Below, piece after piece: positions 34,738-46,609 of a stretch of DNA of 64,000 nucleotides. Within the stretch, counting starts at the first letter, position 1. Every line of letters begins with the position of its first letter. Where the stretch lies: positions 10,020,858 to 10,084,857 of the forward strand of contig OU342633.1 in NCBI GenBank assembly GCA_910589415.1, read 5' to 3'. The notes under the pieces are model-generated. The model had not been told where the DNA came from. It made no database searches and was given only the letters and a program-made list of their open reading frames with translations. A program made the position numbers and the translations under genes. Origin of the DNA: Malachius bipustulatus. Its lineage: Eukaryota > Arthropoda > Insecta > Coleoptera > Melyridae.

Positions 34738-35625
34738 TAGCTGGCCACACACACAGAGGTTAACCCGCCTGTTCTAACCGCTGCAGATAAGTCTGCCGGT
34801 TTAATACGTCACAGATCAAACCATCGTGGTCCACTAACGCAAAACAAAAATGCACAGATCAGTCTTCCACAGTTGATCTGTCACACGCCAAATCGCTTGT
34901 TCGTGGGCAAAACCCACAGATTTATCCGCGGATTAAACTGAAACTGTGGAATTTCGGTTTGACGAAAGTTTTGTTTTGACATGCGTCATAAACTGCAAGA
35001 ATAATTATTGCTTAAAATGTTTCGTAATAAAAAAGGGTTCTTTGCTGTGAAATAATAGTTTATGCAAACAATTAATAATGGAAAATAGGGGTGTCACTAA
35101 AGAGACGTTCTAAATGGGTTAAAAGTTATTTGTTTAAGAAAAAGCAACTCAACTTATTTCTACTAATAGGAGATAAGAGCAAATGATCCTGAAATGATTC
35201 TTTCCGGAAACATCCATCTAAGATTTTGTACTTTCTTACTAACAAAATTTTGACCATGACTTGCAGTAGGTACTTAATAAAGTTTATCGTAAGCTTTCTT
35301 TTTTTGAATTTTTATTCGTGTAATCTTTGCTTTTAATTTTCATTAAGCGGGCTCTTTTTGAATTTGTATGAGTTTTGTTAGAAAAGAGAACAGCCCTTTC
35401 GGAAGACATATTCAATAAACTTTGACGATAAAAAAAAAATGTGTGTACGAACTGTCTTTTAATTGACGGCCGAAGTTTTCATCCGCAGTGCAAACTGGCA
35501 GACAAGTCTGTACCGGTTAAATCTGGCACGGCGATTACCCACTAACACAAGGATTAAACCGTAAGTTTCAACCGCCCCGTTCCAAACTGGCAAATCAACC
35601 TCTGTGTGTATGGCCAGCTATTAAC
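34738..35625. mobile_element. Non-autonomous element, GCTGGCCACACACACAGAGG ends
   Basis: Left end AGCTGGCCACACACACAGAGGT is mirrored at 35599-35625 with one mismatch. A looser inverted match continues inward (AAGTCTGCCGGTTTAA against TTAACCGGTACAGACTT). The flanks read TTA on the left and TATTA on the right. No coding content. Confidence 0.65.
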
Positions 35626-35847
35626 TTTTTGACTAAACCGTTCGCCACAAAAAGCTAAAAAAAAAAACAATGCGAAATTCGATCCGGTCAAATACTACCC
35701 CCTGTGTAAGGCGGCTAGATCGAAAAGTTAAAGCTATTTGATGTTTATAGATGGCTAAGTAAGTAGATACATATGGTATACTGTTTTGTCAGAAAATAAT
35801 ATAAGTCACGATAATAAAGCTTTCTTAAAGAAAGAATAATATTTTTA

Positions 35848-36366
35848 GCGCATCGCCTCTGAAAGACGATTTTTCAGTAGCTTCATAGCCGACGGAATGA
35901 CGCATATTGCAGCCCTACATGCAATAGCGGCTCGCTTCCAAGCGTACAAAATATTCCAGCCCGCAACGAACGTTTTTTCTGGCCCTATAGGGCGGACAGA
36001 TTTAGTCGTTACCATAACAACTACTGAACTACTGTAGGTTGTTATCAGTTAGTGATTACGCGGAAGGTTAGAGCTCGGCAGCGAAATTCAAGCACACAGC
36101 TGACAACTACCGAGACCATGATACGCGCATATTTCAATCAAGACTAAACGAGCTGGAAATATAATAATAAAGGTAGGTACCTATCTAATAATTATAACGA
36201 TTAACGGGGGTTACTAGTTTCTGAGGTTTCGTCAATAAAGCAACAAAATGAACGCTAGACAGGAAAATGACACTGCGACAGTGAATTAATTTGTACGCCA
36301 CCACATATTCGCCAACAAGCTAACAAGCCAAAGTATTCAGTGTTCTAACGCGATGCGCTAAAAAAT
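35848..36366. mobile_element. MITE-like element with AGCGCATCGC ends
   Basis: TTTTTAGCGCATCGC at 35848 is mirrored by GCGATGCGCTAAAAA at 36350. The interior is GC-richer than its surroundings and holds no long frame. Confidence 0.5.
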
Positions 36367-36518
36367 AGCGTCTATATCTCGGCCGGACCCGAAGTCCATT
36401 TAAGCTCGTATTCAATCGATCCTCGCTCCGCTACGCTCCGCGCTCGGCTCGATAACTTCATACTCGCTGAAATGAACTTATTTCCGCCCTTGATATAGAA
36501 TATATACTCTATTATACG

Positions 36519-37304
36519 CAGGGTGATTTAAAATTCAGTGCAAAGATTTTAAGGGCGTATTTATACCAGCCAAAAATAAGAAAATTTTTTCATATAATCG
36601 TATGTCCTAACTTGCTTCGTTTTCTAGATACAGGCTGTAAAATTTTGAAAAAAAAATCGATTTTTTATTAATTACTCAAAAACCTTTCAGCCGATTTAAA
36701 TAAAATTTGGTAAGCTTATTTGTCGTTATACGGAACTTCCTTTGATGGGAATAACATAAATTTATTAATCCAGTGGCGTCTCAGGGGGCTACCTACTTGA
36801 AACTTATTATAGGCAAAATTATGGTATGCCACTACTCTTTTGACAATTTATATTTTTTTTTAGATTAAGCGGTCAATAATGTAACTTTCTTGCCTCCTGA
36901 GCTTTACTCGTATCTAGCTTTGTTTCCAAGAAAAAAATCAAAATCTGTGCCAGGCCCTATTAAAACAAGTAATAAATTCACATCGATTATTGAGATTCAT
37001 TTAATTGAGATTATAAGTATCAACTTATTATTGGTAGCCCCCTGAGACGGCACTGGAATTAATAAATTCATGTTATTCCCATCAAAGGAAGACCCTTATG
37101 ACAACAAATAAGCCTATAAAATTTTATTTAAATCGGCTGAAAGATTTCTGAGTAATTAATAAAAAATCGATTTTTTTTTCAAAATTTTACACCCTGTATC
37201 TAGAAAACGAAGCAAGTTAAGACATACGATTATATGAAAAAAATCTTATTTTTGGCTGGTAAATACGCCCTTAAAATCTTTGCACTGAATTTTGAATCAC
37301 CCTG
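36519..37304. mobile_element. CAGGGTG-ended palindromic element, 786 bp
   Basis: Starts CAGGGTGATTTAAAATTCAG and ends in the mirror; arms of about 285 bp enclose a loop centred near 36910. It belongs with the other CAGGGTG palindromes, though only the right flank shows TA. Confidence 0.8.
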
Positions 37305-37931
37305 TATAGTGACCACGAATTGAAATTTATTTCTAACGCGTTTCTTTCCCAGTTTTATCGCCGCCTATTAGGTTTCATCCAAGAACTGCGGACTATCAGC
37401 CACTTTTTAGTTTTTTGTCGTTTCAATTGACTTTTCAAAAACTATAAGGCAGATGAAATTGTTTGAAAAATAAAATGTATTACATATATTAAAGAGGTTA
37501 TTAATAATTTAGAGCAATCACTTTTGAAACATATTTTACCCTTTTAACAAATTGACAAGTTTCTGCACATTAGGAAGTCAATAGTAGGTAATAAATAAGT
37601 CACCTATGTACAAGCAACTAATGCGTTTCAGATAGGTAGGTATAGCTATTTTGAAGAAAAATTGAGTCATGAATAATAATTACTTATTTATGGAAGCTTA
37701 CAATGCATTCGACCTATATTAAAAATGCATATAGCCGACAACAAATGACGACGTATTGCCACATCATAATATCTAATGAATTGTTAATGGGCACTTAAAT
37801 CATAGAACGTGATATTATATTCCACATGGACAGAGACACCTAGATAACATTTATATTACAACAGTCATATTTATTATCTTCCTTTGGTTTTAAACATTTT
37901 CAGTGACTAGATGTTGCAGAGCTATTAAAAG
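37305..37931. other. 5' flank of the gustatory receptor gene
   Basis: AT-rich, no exon recognised. A promoter is expected here, but no core motif stands out. Confidence 0.35.
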
Positions 37932-40900
37932 ATGGAATTACAGTTGTTACAATGTGGTGGATTTTTTTTATTGACACCAGATTTCAATTTTAGTAAATTG
38001 CGACTGAGAAGTCGAGTAGGCTCTACTGCTCTTAAATTGGTGGTTTCACTCGTTCTAATTATGGGTTTTGTTTATCTTTCTTTTATTCAATATATCCCCC
38101 AGCTACCTGATAATATTTCCACAATTTTGTTTGGCTCCTATTTTACAACACAGCTAATATCTTACGTAGTTTCAGTTAGCTACTCTAGTATTTTCTCTAA
38201 TATCAATTGGATTGTATTTTGGAAATCTCTTAATCAACTGTTCAATGAAAATATTAAGAAAACAGTGTTAACAAAGTTTTCACTTTTTATAACACTGGCT
38301 AACATATTACTGCCAATTTTTATGGTGTTGCATTTGATTGTTGAATATCACGCTGGAACTTTTGCAACCGTTCAATGCTTTATTCCCTCTTACATTTTAC
38401 TTAACCTGGATAATACATTAATTTCAATCAATTGTATAATTATTTACAAAATTTATGCTCATCTTAAAAATATTAACCAAATTCTTGATTCGTTTATTAA
38501 ACACCAAAAATCTCTGCACGATTTTCAGGATGACGAGTTCAAGCAAACCAAAAATAATACAATAAATATTAGAAGAGCACAAAGAAAATATATTCAAGTA
38601 ACAAAAATGGTTAATTATTTCAATTCGATTTATGGATACCAGATGCTTCTATTTTTAGGAAAAACTTTTATAATCTGTCTTCTCTGTTTAAATAAAGTAA
38701 TTGATATTATTAGATATCCTGAGAAGGAGCACGGCGCGATAATAACAATTTTTATACCTATGATCGTCTATTGTGTAAGTAACCTACCATTTTGTCCATT
38801 TTGCTATTTCAGTTGCATTAATAATTATCATTAAAGAATACAGGGTGTCCGGTAAGTACCTCCTAATCTCTCGGGAGCATACAGGGGAGGTCAAAATAAA
38901 CCTAGTCTGTCATAAAAAAAATATTCCTAAAGTGTCCCTAAACGGAGATACAGAGCCCCAAAATGGTACCCTAAGATTTACTTTTTTGGCTCTAACTTTT
39001 GAACCGACCTGTATAATTTGATGAAATTTTAATTTTTTTATGAGGCCATAAAGACTCATTAAGCCATATCAGAGTGGATGTTTGACGTCCTAAAGGAAGT
39101 CAGGAACGGACTTACCACCACACTCATTGTGTCAAAGTTTTGACAGGTGTCATTTTACAGAGCTGAAAACTTATTTTTTAAATACGCTGGTCATTCATCT
39201 TCACAAAAGGTACTCTTAATTTATTTCGATAAAACTAGCGGTTCTCAAGATAAATCGACTTTTATGCGAATTTTGACCAAGTTCCGTCAATAGCAATCCA
39301 TTATGTAGGTATACTTTATTTTTTAATTAGATGGATTCCACCAAGTCAAAATTCTAGGGGAACGATTGGCAACAAGACTGATTAGGTTGGTTATGGTGAT
39401 AGTTGTTACTAAAATAGTCAACTAGAATAGTTCCTAAACTAACTTAGGTTATGCCAATTACTTGAGATGTCATTTCATTTCAAAATTTAAAATCCAAAAA
39501 ACTATACCTATAAACGCAATTTTTTCATTATGTAGTCTTAAAAATTTTAGAGACATTTATAAGTGTAAGCACCTATTTACTTTTGCAAGTCTTACGTAGG
39601 TACATAGGATTAACCTTCCCTGTTTATTTTTTTGTTTTGAAAATAAAACATTAAAAAACATTGAAAATAGGAGATTTATTGATAAATAGGTACTTACATT
39701 ATTTAATCATTTTTTTAAGAAATTCTCTCTAGATATTTCAAGGAATCTGATTGCATTGTATTGTTGTTTAATTTGGAGAAACATCTTTTAATAAGAATAA
39801 TAATTATTGTTTATAGCATTTTTGAGCATTCATTCTTGTCTTTCTTTTGAAATAACTTCACCTACCTATGCTTCAGGATTTTATTAATTTTGAAATTAAT
39901 TTAGTTTGTCACTTTGACAGCTTCAGCAAACTCTTCAATAAGTTCCTTGGCGTTTTCGCTGTGACTAGAGTAGCGGCCGAGGAGCCAGACTCTGTTTTCG
40001 CGAAACGTCATTAGATAAAGTCATACTATACAACAGTTAAATTTATCCTCAAAAGATGAACAACTACTAGAAATGAACTCTTTTCAAAGAAAATGAGTTA
40101 GAATTTTTCAATTTGCATTTTATAACAATGCAACAAGGAAATATGTTTTGCAGGTGACGTCATAGCCCGTACTATTATAGTCGAGGAGTGTTGCCGTAAC
40201 TCTAGACGCAACTTAAATTTTTTGTCAAGGTTAAGGAAACAGGCTACCATCTGAAAATCTCAAAATTACTGTTTAAACATTGCACAGGCTGCCAACTTGA
40301 CAGCTGTTTGACAAGTCCATCTAAATAAAAAATAAGGTATAGGTTTATCAACAAGAACCTGATTTTTACCTGTTTGTGTTTAGCATTAGTAACTTTTGAG
40401 TGTTTCGCATACCTAAAAACCGATTTATCTCGAAAACCGTCAGTTTTACCGAAATAAATTAAGGCACCTTTTTTAAAGATGAAGTATTAGACTATTCAAA
40501 AAAATAGTTTTTAGCTCTGTAAAGTGACACCTGTCAAAATTTTGACTCAACGAGTATGATGGTAAGTCCGTTCCTGACTTCCCTGACGACGTCAAATATC
40601 GACTTTAATATGGCCTGATGGCTCTTTGTGGCCTCTATAAAGTATTTAAATTTCATCCAATTATACAGGTCGGTTCAAAAGTTAGAGCCAAAAAAGTAAA
40701 TTGCGGGGCACCCTTTTCGGGCTCCATATCTCCGTTTGGGGACACTTTAGGTTTTTTTTTATGACAGACTAGGTTTATTTTGACCTCCCCTGTATGCTCC
40801 CGAGAGATTAGGAGGTACTTACCGGACACCTGTATATTCGGTAGTCAACAGTTGGCCTGTCTTGAAAAAGTTATTTTGAAAGAGTTTTTAAATTTGCCTA

Positions 40901-42188
40901 TCTTTGTAACCATCTTATTCTCTCTCACACACACAGTCTTCACTTAGCTGGTGTTCACTCAAGAAGTCGATGACCTCTGCCTGTACAACAAGCTCAACAT
41001 CATGCTTCCCTACAACATTTGTAATGCAATTTCTCTTCCAAGGACATCTCTTCAAAGACCACCTCTTCCAAGCATCTTTCAGATTTAAAAATTCTTTCAT
41101 AGATCACTAAATAATTGCAAAAAAATAGAAATTTGCAATTTTGTTCTTTCTTCAATAACTGACTTTGGTATAACAGCTACACGTCCAAAGTTTTGAATTC
41201 AGTCCATTGCACATAGTTGGCATTGGCATGTAATTACTATGCCAGCAAAAATCAAGGCAATCTAGATTTTGCATGGCGATAGTCAACTTTTATTATTCTT
41301 ATGGATGCCATATTGGAATTTTTCATCGTTCAGTAGAGAAACAGTGCAATCAATTGATACACATGTATATTTTGGGGAAGCACAAAAAATTGTATTTTAA
41401 TTTGAAATTTGAAGGGTACTAAATCTCGGAAAAGGAGGGGGTCGCTTTGAGAATTTACAATGTTGGTTTGAAACATTTAACTCTGCTTGACAATTTCTGT
41501 TTTTTTTTTTTTAATTATTTAGATGTTTTGGTTTAGATGTTATAAATTAGATGTTGACAATTTTTTTCGTTTCCCCAAAATGTGCAAGTGTGAAGGATCA
41601 AACATTCGTTTGCAGTTTTTATCTCTATTGCACAAGGGACTGCATTCAAAATTTTAGAACTGTTAGCCAGGGTCAGGTCAGGTCAGGTCATTGGTAAAGA
41701 GACAAACGGTGATTGTGGATTGATGACACCTTGGTGGTTCTAAAAAACACATGGTTAATGGGTCTCAAGTCATTAATAACACAGATACAGGGTGTTTTAT
41801 GACTTGAGTTGCTACTAAAAGAATATGAACTTTTCAAACAGGGTTATAACCTATTTTTGTGCCAAATAACTGCAAAAAAACTTTTCCCCTGTTTATATTC
41901 TCATTTACTTTTTCTTTTCAGCACGGTTCTGTGATGTTGATACTTACATGTGATACAGCTTCTTCGGAAGCAGAGAGTACCGCCAATGTGTGCTACGAAT
42001 TGCAGGAAAGTTTTTATCAACAATCAAAAGATCGTCAAGAAGTGCAAAACTTTGCACTCTACGCTAAATGTAATAAAATTAATTTTTCAGCTGCTGGGTT
42101 TTTTGAAATTGGTAAAAGTACATTGTTTGCCTTGGTTGGAACTGTAACAACTTACTTCATTGTTTTAATTCAATTCAACACTCTGTAG
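37932..42188 (+). CDS. Insect gustatory receptor, two exons, complete
   Basis: Gustatory receptors are seven-transmembrane chemosensory ion channels in the dendrites of taste neurons. Exon 1 is 37932-38774, ending TATTGT|GTAAGT; exon 2 is 41922-42188, after TTTCTTTTCAG. Both junctions are phase 0, giving 369 residues, the usual size for the family. Hydrophobic segments lie near residues 33-55, 62-86, 116-138, 145-175, 238-258, 266-281 and 346-366. The last segment has the family signature TYFIVLIQF, ending four residues later as NTL plus stop. Exon 2 also has the TANVCYELQ and KINFSAAGFFEI patterns typical of the region before TM7. The start is the first ATG of the frame. The intron of 3.1 kb holds a 2-kb palindromic element and a smaller one. 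No frame damage is seen, so the gene may work. Ligand and subfamily cannot be told. Confidence 0.88.
38841..40832. mobile_element. CAGGGTG-ended palindromic element in the receptor intron, 2 kb
   Basis: Begins CAGGGTGTCCGGTAAGTACC and ends GGTACTTACCGGACACCTG, with TA on both sides (38839-38840 and 40833-40834). Arms reach about 39340 and restart near 40312; the centre of about 970 bases is unpaired and has no gene. It begins soon after exon 1 of the gustatory receptor. Confidence 0.85.
40840..41190. other. Unassigned intron DNA
   Basis: A 61-codon minus-strand frame at 40915-41100 is unrecognised and not supported as a gene. Confidence 0.3.
41191..41651. mobile_element. MITE-like element in the receptor intron
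   Basis: TTTTGAATTCAGTCCATTGC at the left mirrors GCACAAGGGACTGCATTCAAAA at the right. No coding content. Confidence 0.55.
41671..41690. repeat. (GGTCA)4 tandem repeat
   Basis: Four perfect pentamers just outside the MITE-like element. Confidence 0.9.
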
Positions 42189-42761
42189 ATTAATAAATTT
42201 CTGATTACTGATGTGCTTCAACTTTAAATTCGATATGCAATTCATGCACCATTATGTAATTCCAAGGCTGATCGATATGACGATAAAATAAAGTACTCAC
42301 ATTTGTTCAATCCTGTGTGGAAGCTGTCAAATCTGGCTACTCGCATCCCCTGGCAGCGGTGACAAAACAGAAGAAGGAGCAGAGAACCTGCATGGTCATT
42401 GGTGTACGAGCAAATAATAGTTGAATTCATTGTACCTTAGCCAAAGATCTTAAATTCTTTTATAGTTTTAATTAAAATAATTATTGTTCTGGAAGAATCG
42501 AATTATTATTTTGAGAAAACCTAAATCATTATCATTAATAGTTATTAGAGGTCAATAATTATTACTCTGAGTAGTGACAGAAGCAGGATAGTACATAGCT
42601 ACTTGCGAGAGAGGCCAGCTCATTCGATTCTGTCTCTGTGGGCAAAACCATGGATTGTTTCCTTTTTTTTACAAATTCAAATACAGGTTACAACAGTGCC
42701 GAGCTTAGCCTATTAGCCACTGATTGAAAAAGTATCCCATCTAAAATTAAATCTGCTGAGG

Positions 42762-43406
42762 GAAAACATTTCACAGTTTTACACGTGGGAAGTCGTTTTG
42801 GGTTTTTAGAGGGTGTGACTGGACTCACGAAACGGAGATGAGACTATCATAAAACTATGAATGGAGAGGTATTTAAAAATTAGGTAATTAATCAATTAAT
42901 TCCTGCCTTGAATAAAATTCCAGGTAAATGTGTGGTTGTCTTGGACAATGCACCGTATCATTCGGTGAGGCTGGAAAAAACACCTACACTTTCTTGGAAG
43001 AAGAATGAGATGCAGGATTGGTTGATTAAGCGCGGTGTTGAAATTGAGGATAAAATTACAAAAAATGGGATTTAATTAAACCATTTAGGCAAGACAAACA
43101 CAAACGATACGTGATGGACGAAATTTTGAGGGAGCACGGTCATGAAAGTTCATAGACTGCCTCCATACCATTGCCAATACAATCCTATTGAAATGGCGTG
43201 GGGTTACTGGAAAACTTACTACAACAAGCACATAAATTCCCAGGTCCTCTCAAGATAAAGTAAGGAGTTTATGGCTTGAAGCTCTATCAAAATGTACACC
43301 TGACATGCGGCAAAATTATTGAATCATTGTGAAAAACTTATTTCGGAGGATGGACAGCGCTGAAGATGATTCTGATATTTCTAATGATTCAATGGAGGTG
43401 GAATAG
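42762..43406 (+). pseudogene. DDE transposase relic of the IS630/Tc1/mariner group
   Basis: DDE transposases cut and join transposon ends. With frameshifts, the frame reads KHFTVLHVGSRFGFLEG, then VVVLDNAPYHSV near 42932 (the second catalytic Asp), KTPTLSWKKNEMQDWL, and, after another shift, LPPYHCQYNPIEMAWGYW near 43160-43200 with the third acidic residue (Glu). An acidic C-terminus ends at 43406. The DNA-binding N-terminus and the first catalytic aspartate are not seen. No terminal repeats are evident around it. It is a dead copy of a Tc1/mariner-related element, possibly of the group that drives the TA-flanked palindromes here (inference). Confidence 0.75.
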
Positions 43407-43439
43407 GGGATAATTTTGTACCAAAATTTTAATATTTCT

Positions 43440-43720
43440 CAAATTCAAAATCTTGGCTGGTTTCTAACGCACTGCTTAAACTATAAACATGTCCTATGTG
43501 AATGCGAAGCTCTGGAGCGCAGAAGACAGGAAATATACGGACAACCAAAAATGAGTCCGGAAGAATATGACACTAATCCAGTGATGTGGCTGTACAAACT
43601 AGTTCAGGGAACCAGACTGACGGAATGGGTGGCATGAAGCAAAGGGGGCTTAGCATAATAAGCCCATGAGGTTGAGGTGCTTCCGGCGATCCTGAATCAG
43701 ACAGCCTTCGAAGGAAAAAA
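43440..43720 (+). mobile_element. LINE C-terminal tail fragment
   Basis: The open frame to 43637 contains HVLCECEALERRRQEIYG, the same end-of-ORF2 type as CRFCKEENE...CEALERER near 1270-1340, and ends with stop after LTEWVA. A short 3' UTR with GGGGGCTTAGCATAATAAGCCC follows, then a run of A at about 43718. Confidence 0.6.
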
Positions 43721-44199
43721 AACACACTTTTTTCTCATACAATAATGATTGACGAATTGGAAATAAGTATTTTTCGTGTAGGTACCTATTTGTATAAAAA
43801 AGCTTTAAAAAAACTTAAAAAAAATCTGGATCTGGATTGTTGCTGATGAGAGGATAGGCTTTATTACTAGTAGGTACCTAATTTTGGGTTCGTTGTATAA
43901 TACCTCCTCTCATATGTGATGGCTCTACAGTCTACACCCCTAACTTCCAACATCCTCCAGCCACCCTACTGCTCTTATGATTATGAGCAATGTATTCAAG
44001 AACGTGTCCAAGTGGGGTTTGACCACGCATCCTAGCCCTAAAAGAGTTAGGTAGGTATTTACTCCAGTTACTTAAAGATAAAATGTGAAAATAAGCCATT
44101 ATTGTTCTAGATCCTATGCCTGAAGAAAACACTTGGTGATTAATTGACATACTGATAAGAAATACGTTGGTTTTGTAATAATGTATATACCTACTTATA
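43720..44199. other. Unassigned DNA
   Basis: No supported gene; the short minus-strand frame 43932-44150 shows no family features. Confidence 0.3.
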
Positions 44200-44897
44200 C
44201 AGGGTGTCCCGTATCGTTATGTTCAAATTTTTTGAGCATATAGTGGGCTTATTTTTGAGCCCAAAAAACCGAAAAGTGGCAGGTCTGAGTCTTTATTCGT
44301 TACGAAGTTACAGGCCTAAGAAAATTATGTCTAGTAAATAACAAAGATTCAACTTTGAAAACCACACAACCACATGTGTTGTGGTTTAGGCTAATAATTT
44401 ATTGTTATGGTAACGACATGAGTAAATATGTCACCGAAACAAACATTAGAAGAGATACTCCTGCTCATAGAAAATGGCATTTGTGGATTCAAATATATGG
44501 GCGGGCACCAGCATATTTCGGAATTGGCGTTTGTAACTAAATTCCAAAAAGCAATTATTATTGGATCGTATTCAGCATGCTGGTCAAGAGATCGGTCGTG
44601 AAAAAAGACTAGAAATTAGAACTGTTACTTCTGCAATAGGCCTCCGAGCACAAGTTTGTATTCAGCAAGGAATAGGACATTTTGAACACATGATAAACTA
44701 AAGATTTGGTCAATAAAATAAGTTTTATGTGGTTTTCAAAGTTAAATCTGGTATTTACTAGACATTATTTTCTTAGGCCTCTAACTTCGTAACGAATGCA
44801 GATAGACCTGCCACTTTTGGGTTTTTTAGGCTTAGCATATAGTAATAAGCTTACTATATGCTCACAAGATTTGAACATAACGATACGGGACACCCTG
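44200..44897. mobile_element. CAGGGTG-ended palindromic element with transposase scrap
   Basis: Ends CAGGGTGTCCCGTATCGTTA and mirror, with TA on both sides (44198-44199 and 44898-44899). Arms are about 170 bp. The interior encodes in one frame GLRAQVCIQQGIGHFEHMI and stop near 44640-44700, which resembles the very C-terminus of Tc1-like transposases (a GGHFEHL-type ending). This ties the palindromic family to Tc1/mariner. Confidence 0.75.
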
Positions 44898-45416
44898 TAT
44901 AATGTTTAAAACGAAATACAATACCAAATGAAGAATATTATCATGAAAACATAAAGTTGCTTTTTCACTGTGGCAGGAAGGTGTTTGTGTTTCCAATTTT
45001 GATTATCTATTGGTTAAAAGTTCAGAACTTCAGAAAGAATAATCTTGTAAGTTGCCTTGCCAGTGCCAGAATACTAATGAAATGAGGAACCCATTGAATT
45101 AACGACATCCCTTTAAAATGTATTTTATTTAACAAGAATCGTTATTTTACAATAAATTATTTTTTTATTTATTTATTTAATACTCCCATCAACAAGTCAA
45201 TGGCTTATATTGGATGGGGAAAAGTACACAAATTAATATAAACTTACTACAATATGAAATAAAATGAAATTAAGAGTTTGCAATATTAAAAAAAAGCAGA
45301 AAGACTACTTGTGACTACTCGAACACCAGCTGGTGAGGCAGGCTATATCAGGTCAATGTGGTAAGATAAAAAAAGAAACAACAAAAAAAAAAGAAATAAA
45401 TGAAAGTAAAGGCAAC

Positions 45417-46520
45417 CTAAGAACTAGAAGAACTAGACGCCGCCAGTGAAAATCGTCTAAGTTGAAGTTCGCTACACGAAAAAAGATGGAGGTTTCCATC
45501 AACCCTATTAGCAATGTCACACATGCGATTTAAAGGAGAAAACAAAAGAGTATTTGTCCTTGCGGTTTGAACTCGCAGAAGTTGTTGTTGCCTAAGTGTA
45601 ACTTGGGGAGCATGGAAGGAAATCTGGGAAAGGATATCAGGAGAGTCAATGCGTCCATTCAATAAACCCCAAAGGAAACGCACAGAGGTGTACATACGTC
45701 TCACTTCAAGACTGTTGAAGTTAAACTCAGCAAGAAGATCAGAGTGCGGGAAGCCTACAGGAGGATAAGTACCTGTGTATTTAAAATGAAGAAACTTCAA
45801 GAAACGTCGGTGTACTCTCTCCAGATCACTAACTTGAAATCTATATACAGGCGACCAGATAATCGAACCGTATTCGAGCTTGGGTAGAATGAAGGCATGA
45901 AATAAAGTTACGAGGGTAGTGACTTTTCTAGAATCCCAAGTATTACGAATAATGTAACCTAGTGCCCTAAACGCAGAGGAGCAAGTATTTTCAATACGTC
46001 TATTGAAAGAGAGTTTGGGAGTAAATATTATACCAAGGTCTTTGAATTCAGAGATCCTCTGGAGAGAGTGGTCCCCAATTGAGTATGACGCTTGGAGCAT
46101 ATTATACTTAAGGCTGTAGGACATAACATAGCACTCAGAAGTGTTTAATGGTAATTGGTTATTACTGCACCATGTGTTGAGACGGTCAAGGGAGCGTTGG
46201 AGCCGCTGGCAATCTTCAAGCGACTTCACTTCACAGTAAATTTTTAAATTGTCTGCATAGAGAAGATGATTGACCTCAAGACCATCGACGATGTCATTAA
46301 TAAATAAATTGAAGAATAGCGGACCTAATTTAGAGCCTTGAAAAACACCCGACTTGACCGGATGATCGGGAGAGTTAGTGCCGTAATACGAAACATACTG
46401 AGATCGGTCGGATAAATAATTTGTGAAAAAGTTAATAAGGGCATCAGAAAAGCCGAAATTTGAGAGTTTTAAAAGAAGCAAGTCATGGTTTACCCTATCG
46501 GAGGCCCTAGAAAAATCCAT
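45417..46520 (-). pseudogene. LINE reverse transcriptase, palm to C-terminus
   Basis: A 367-codon open frame on the minus strand, starting within the FSRASDRVNHDLLL block (the first catalytic Asp region), then GVFQGSKLGPLFFNLF and LYADNLKIYC. The usual PQG is FQG here, and the catalytic YADD reads YADN (near 46255), so the enzyme cannot be active even though the frame is open. It continues with FKDLGIIF, the LEYGSIIWSPVY block and a C-terminal domain, ending in a run of serines. Confidence 0.8.
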
Positions 46521-46609
46521 ATACGCTACATCAACCTAGGAACGACCGTCGATAATCTCTGAGACGTATTGGGAGAAAGTAAACAGGTTGGTAATAGTGG
46601 ACCGACCTT

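Noticed and set aside
40915..41100. 61-codon minus-strand frame in the receptor intron
   Set aside because: No recognisable family, no splice partners and no other support.
41671..41690. (GGTCA)4 as a nuclear-receptor response element
   Set aside because: Overlapping pentamers do not give properly spaced AGGTCA half-sites, and it is a simple tandem repeat beside a MITE.
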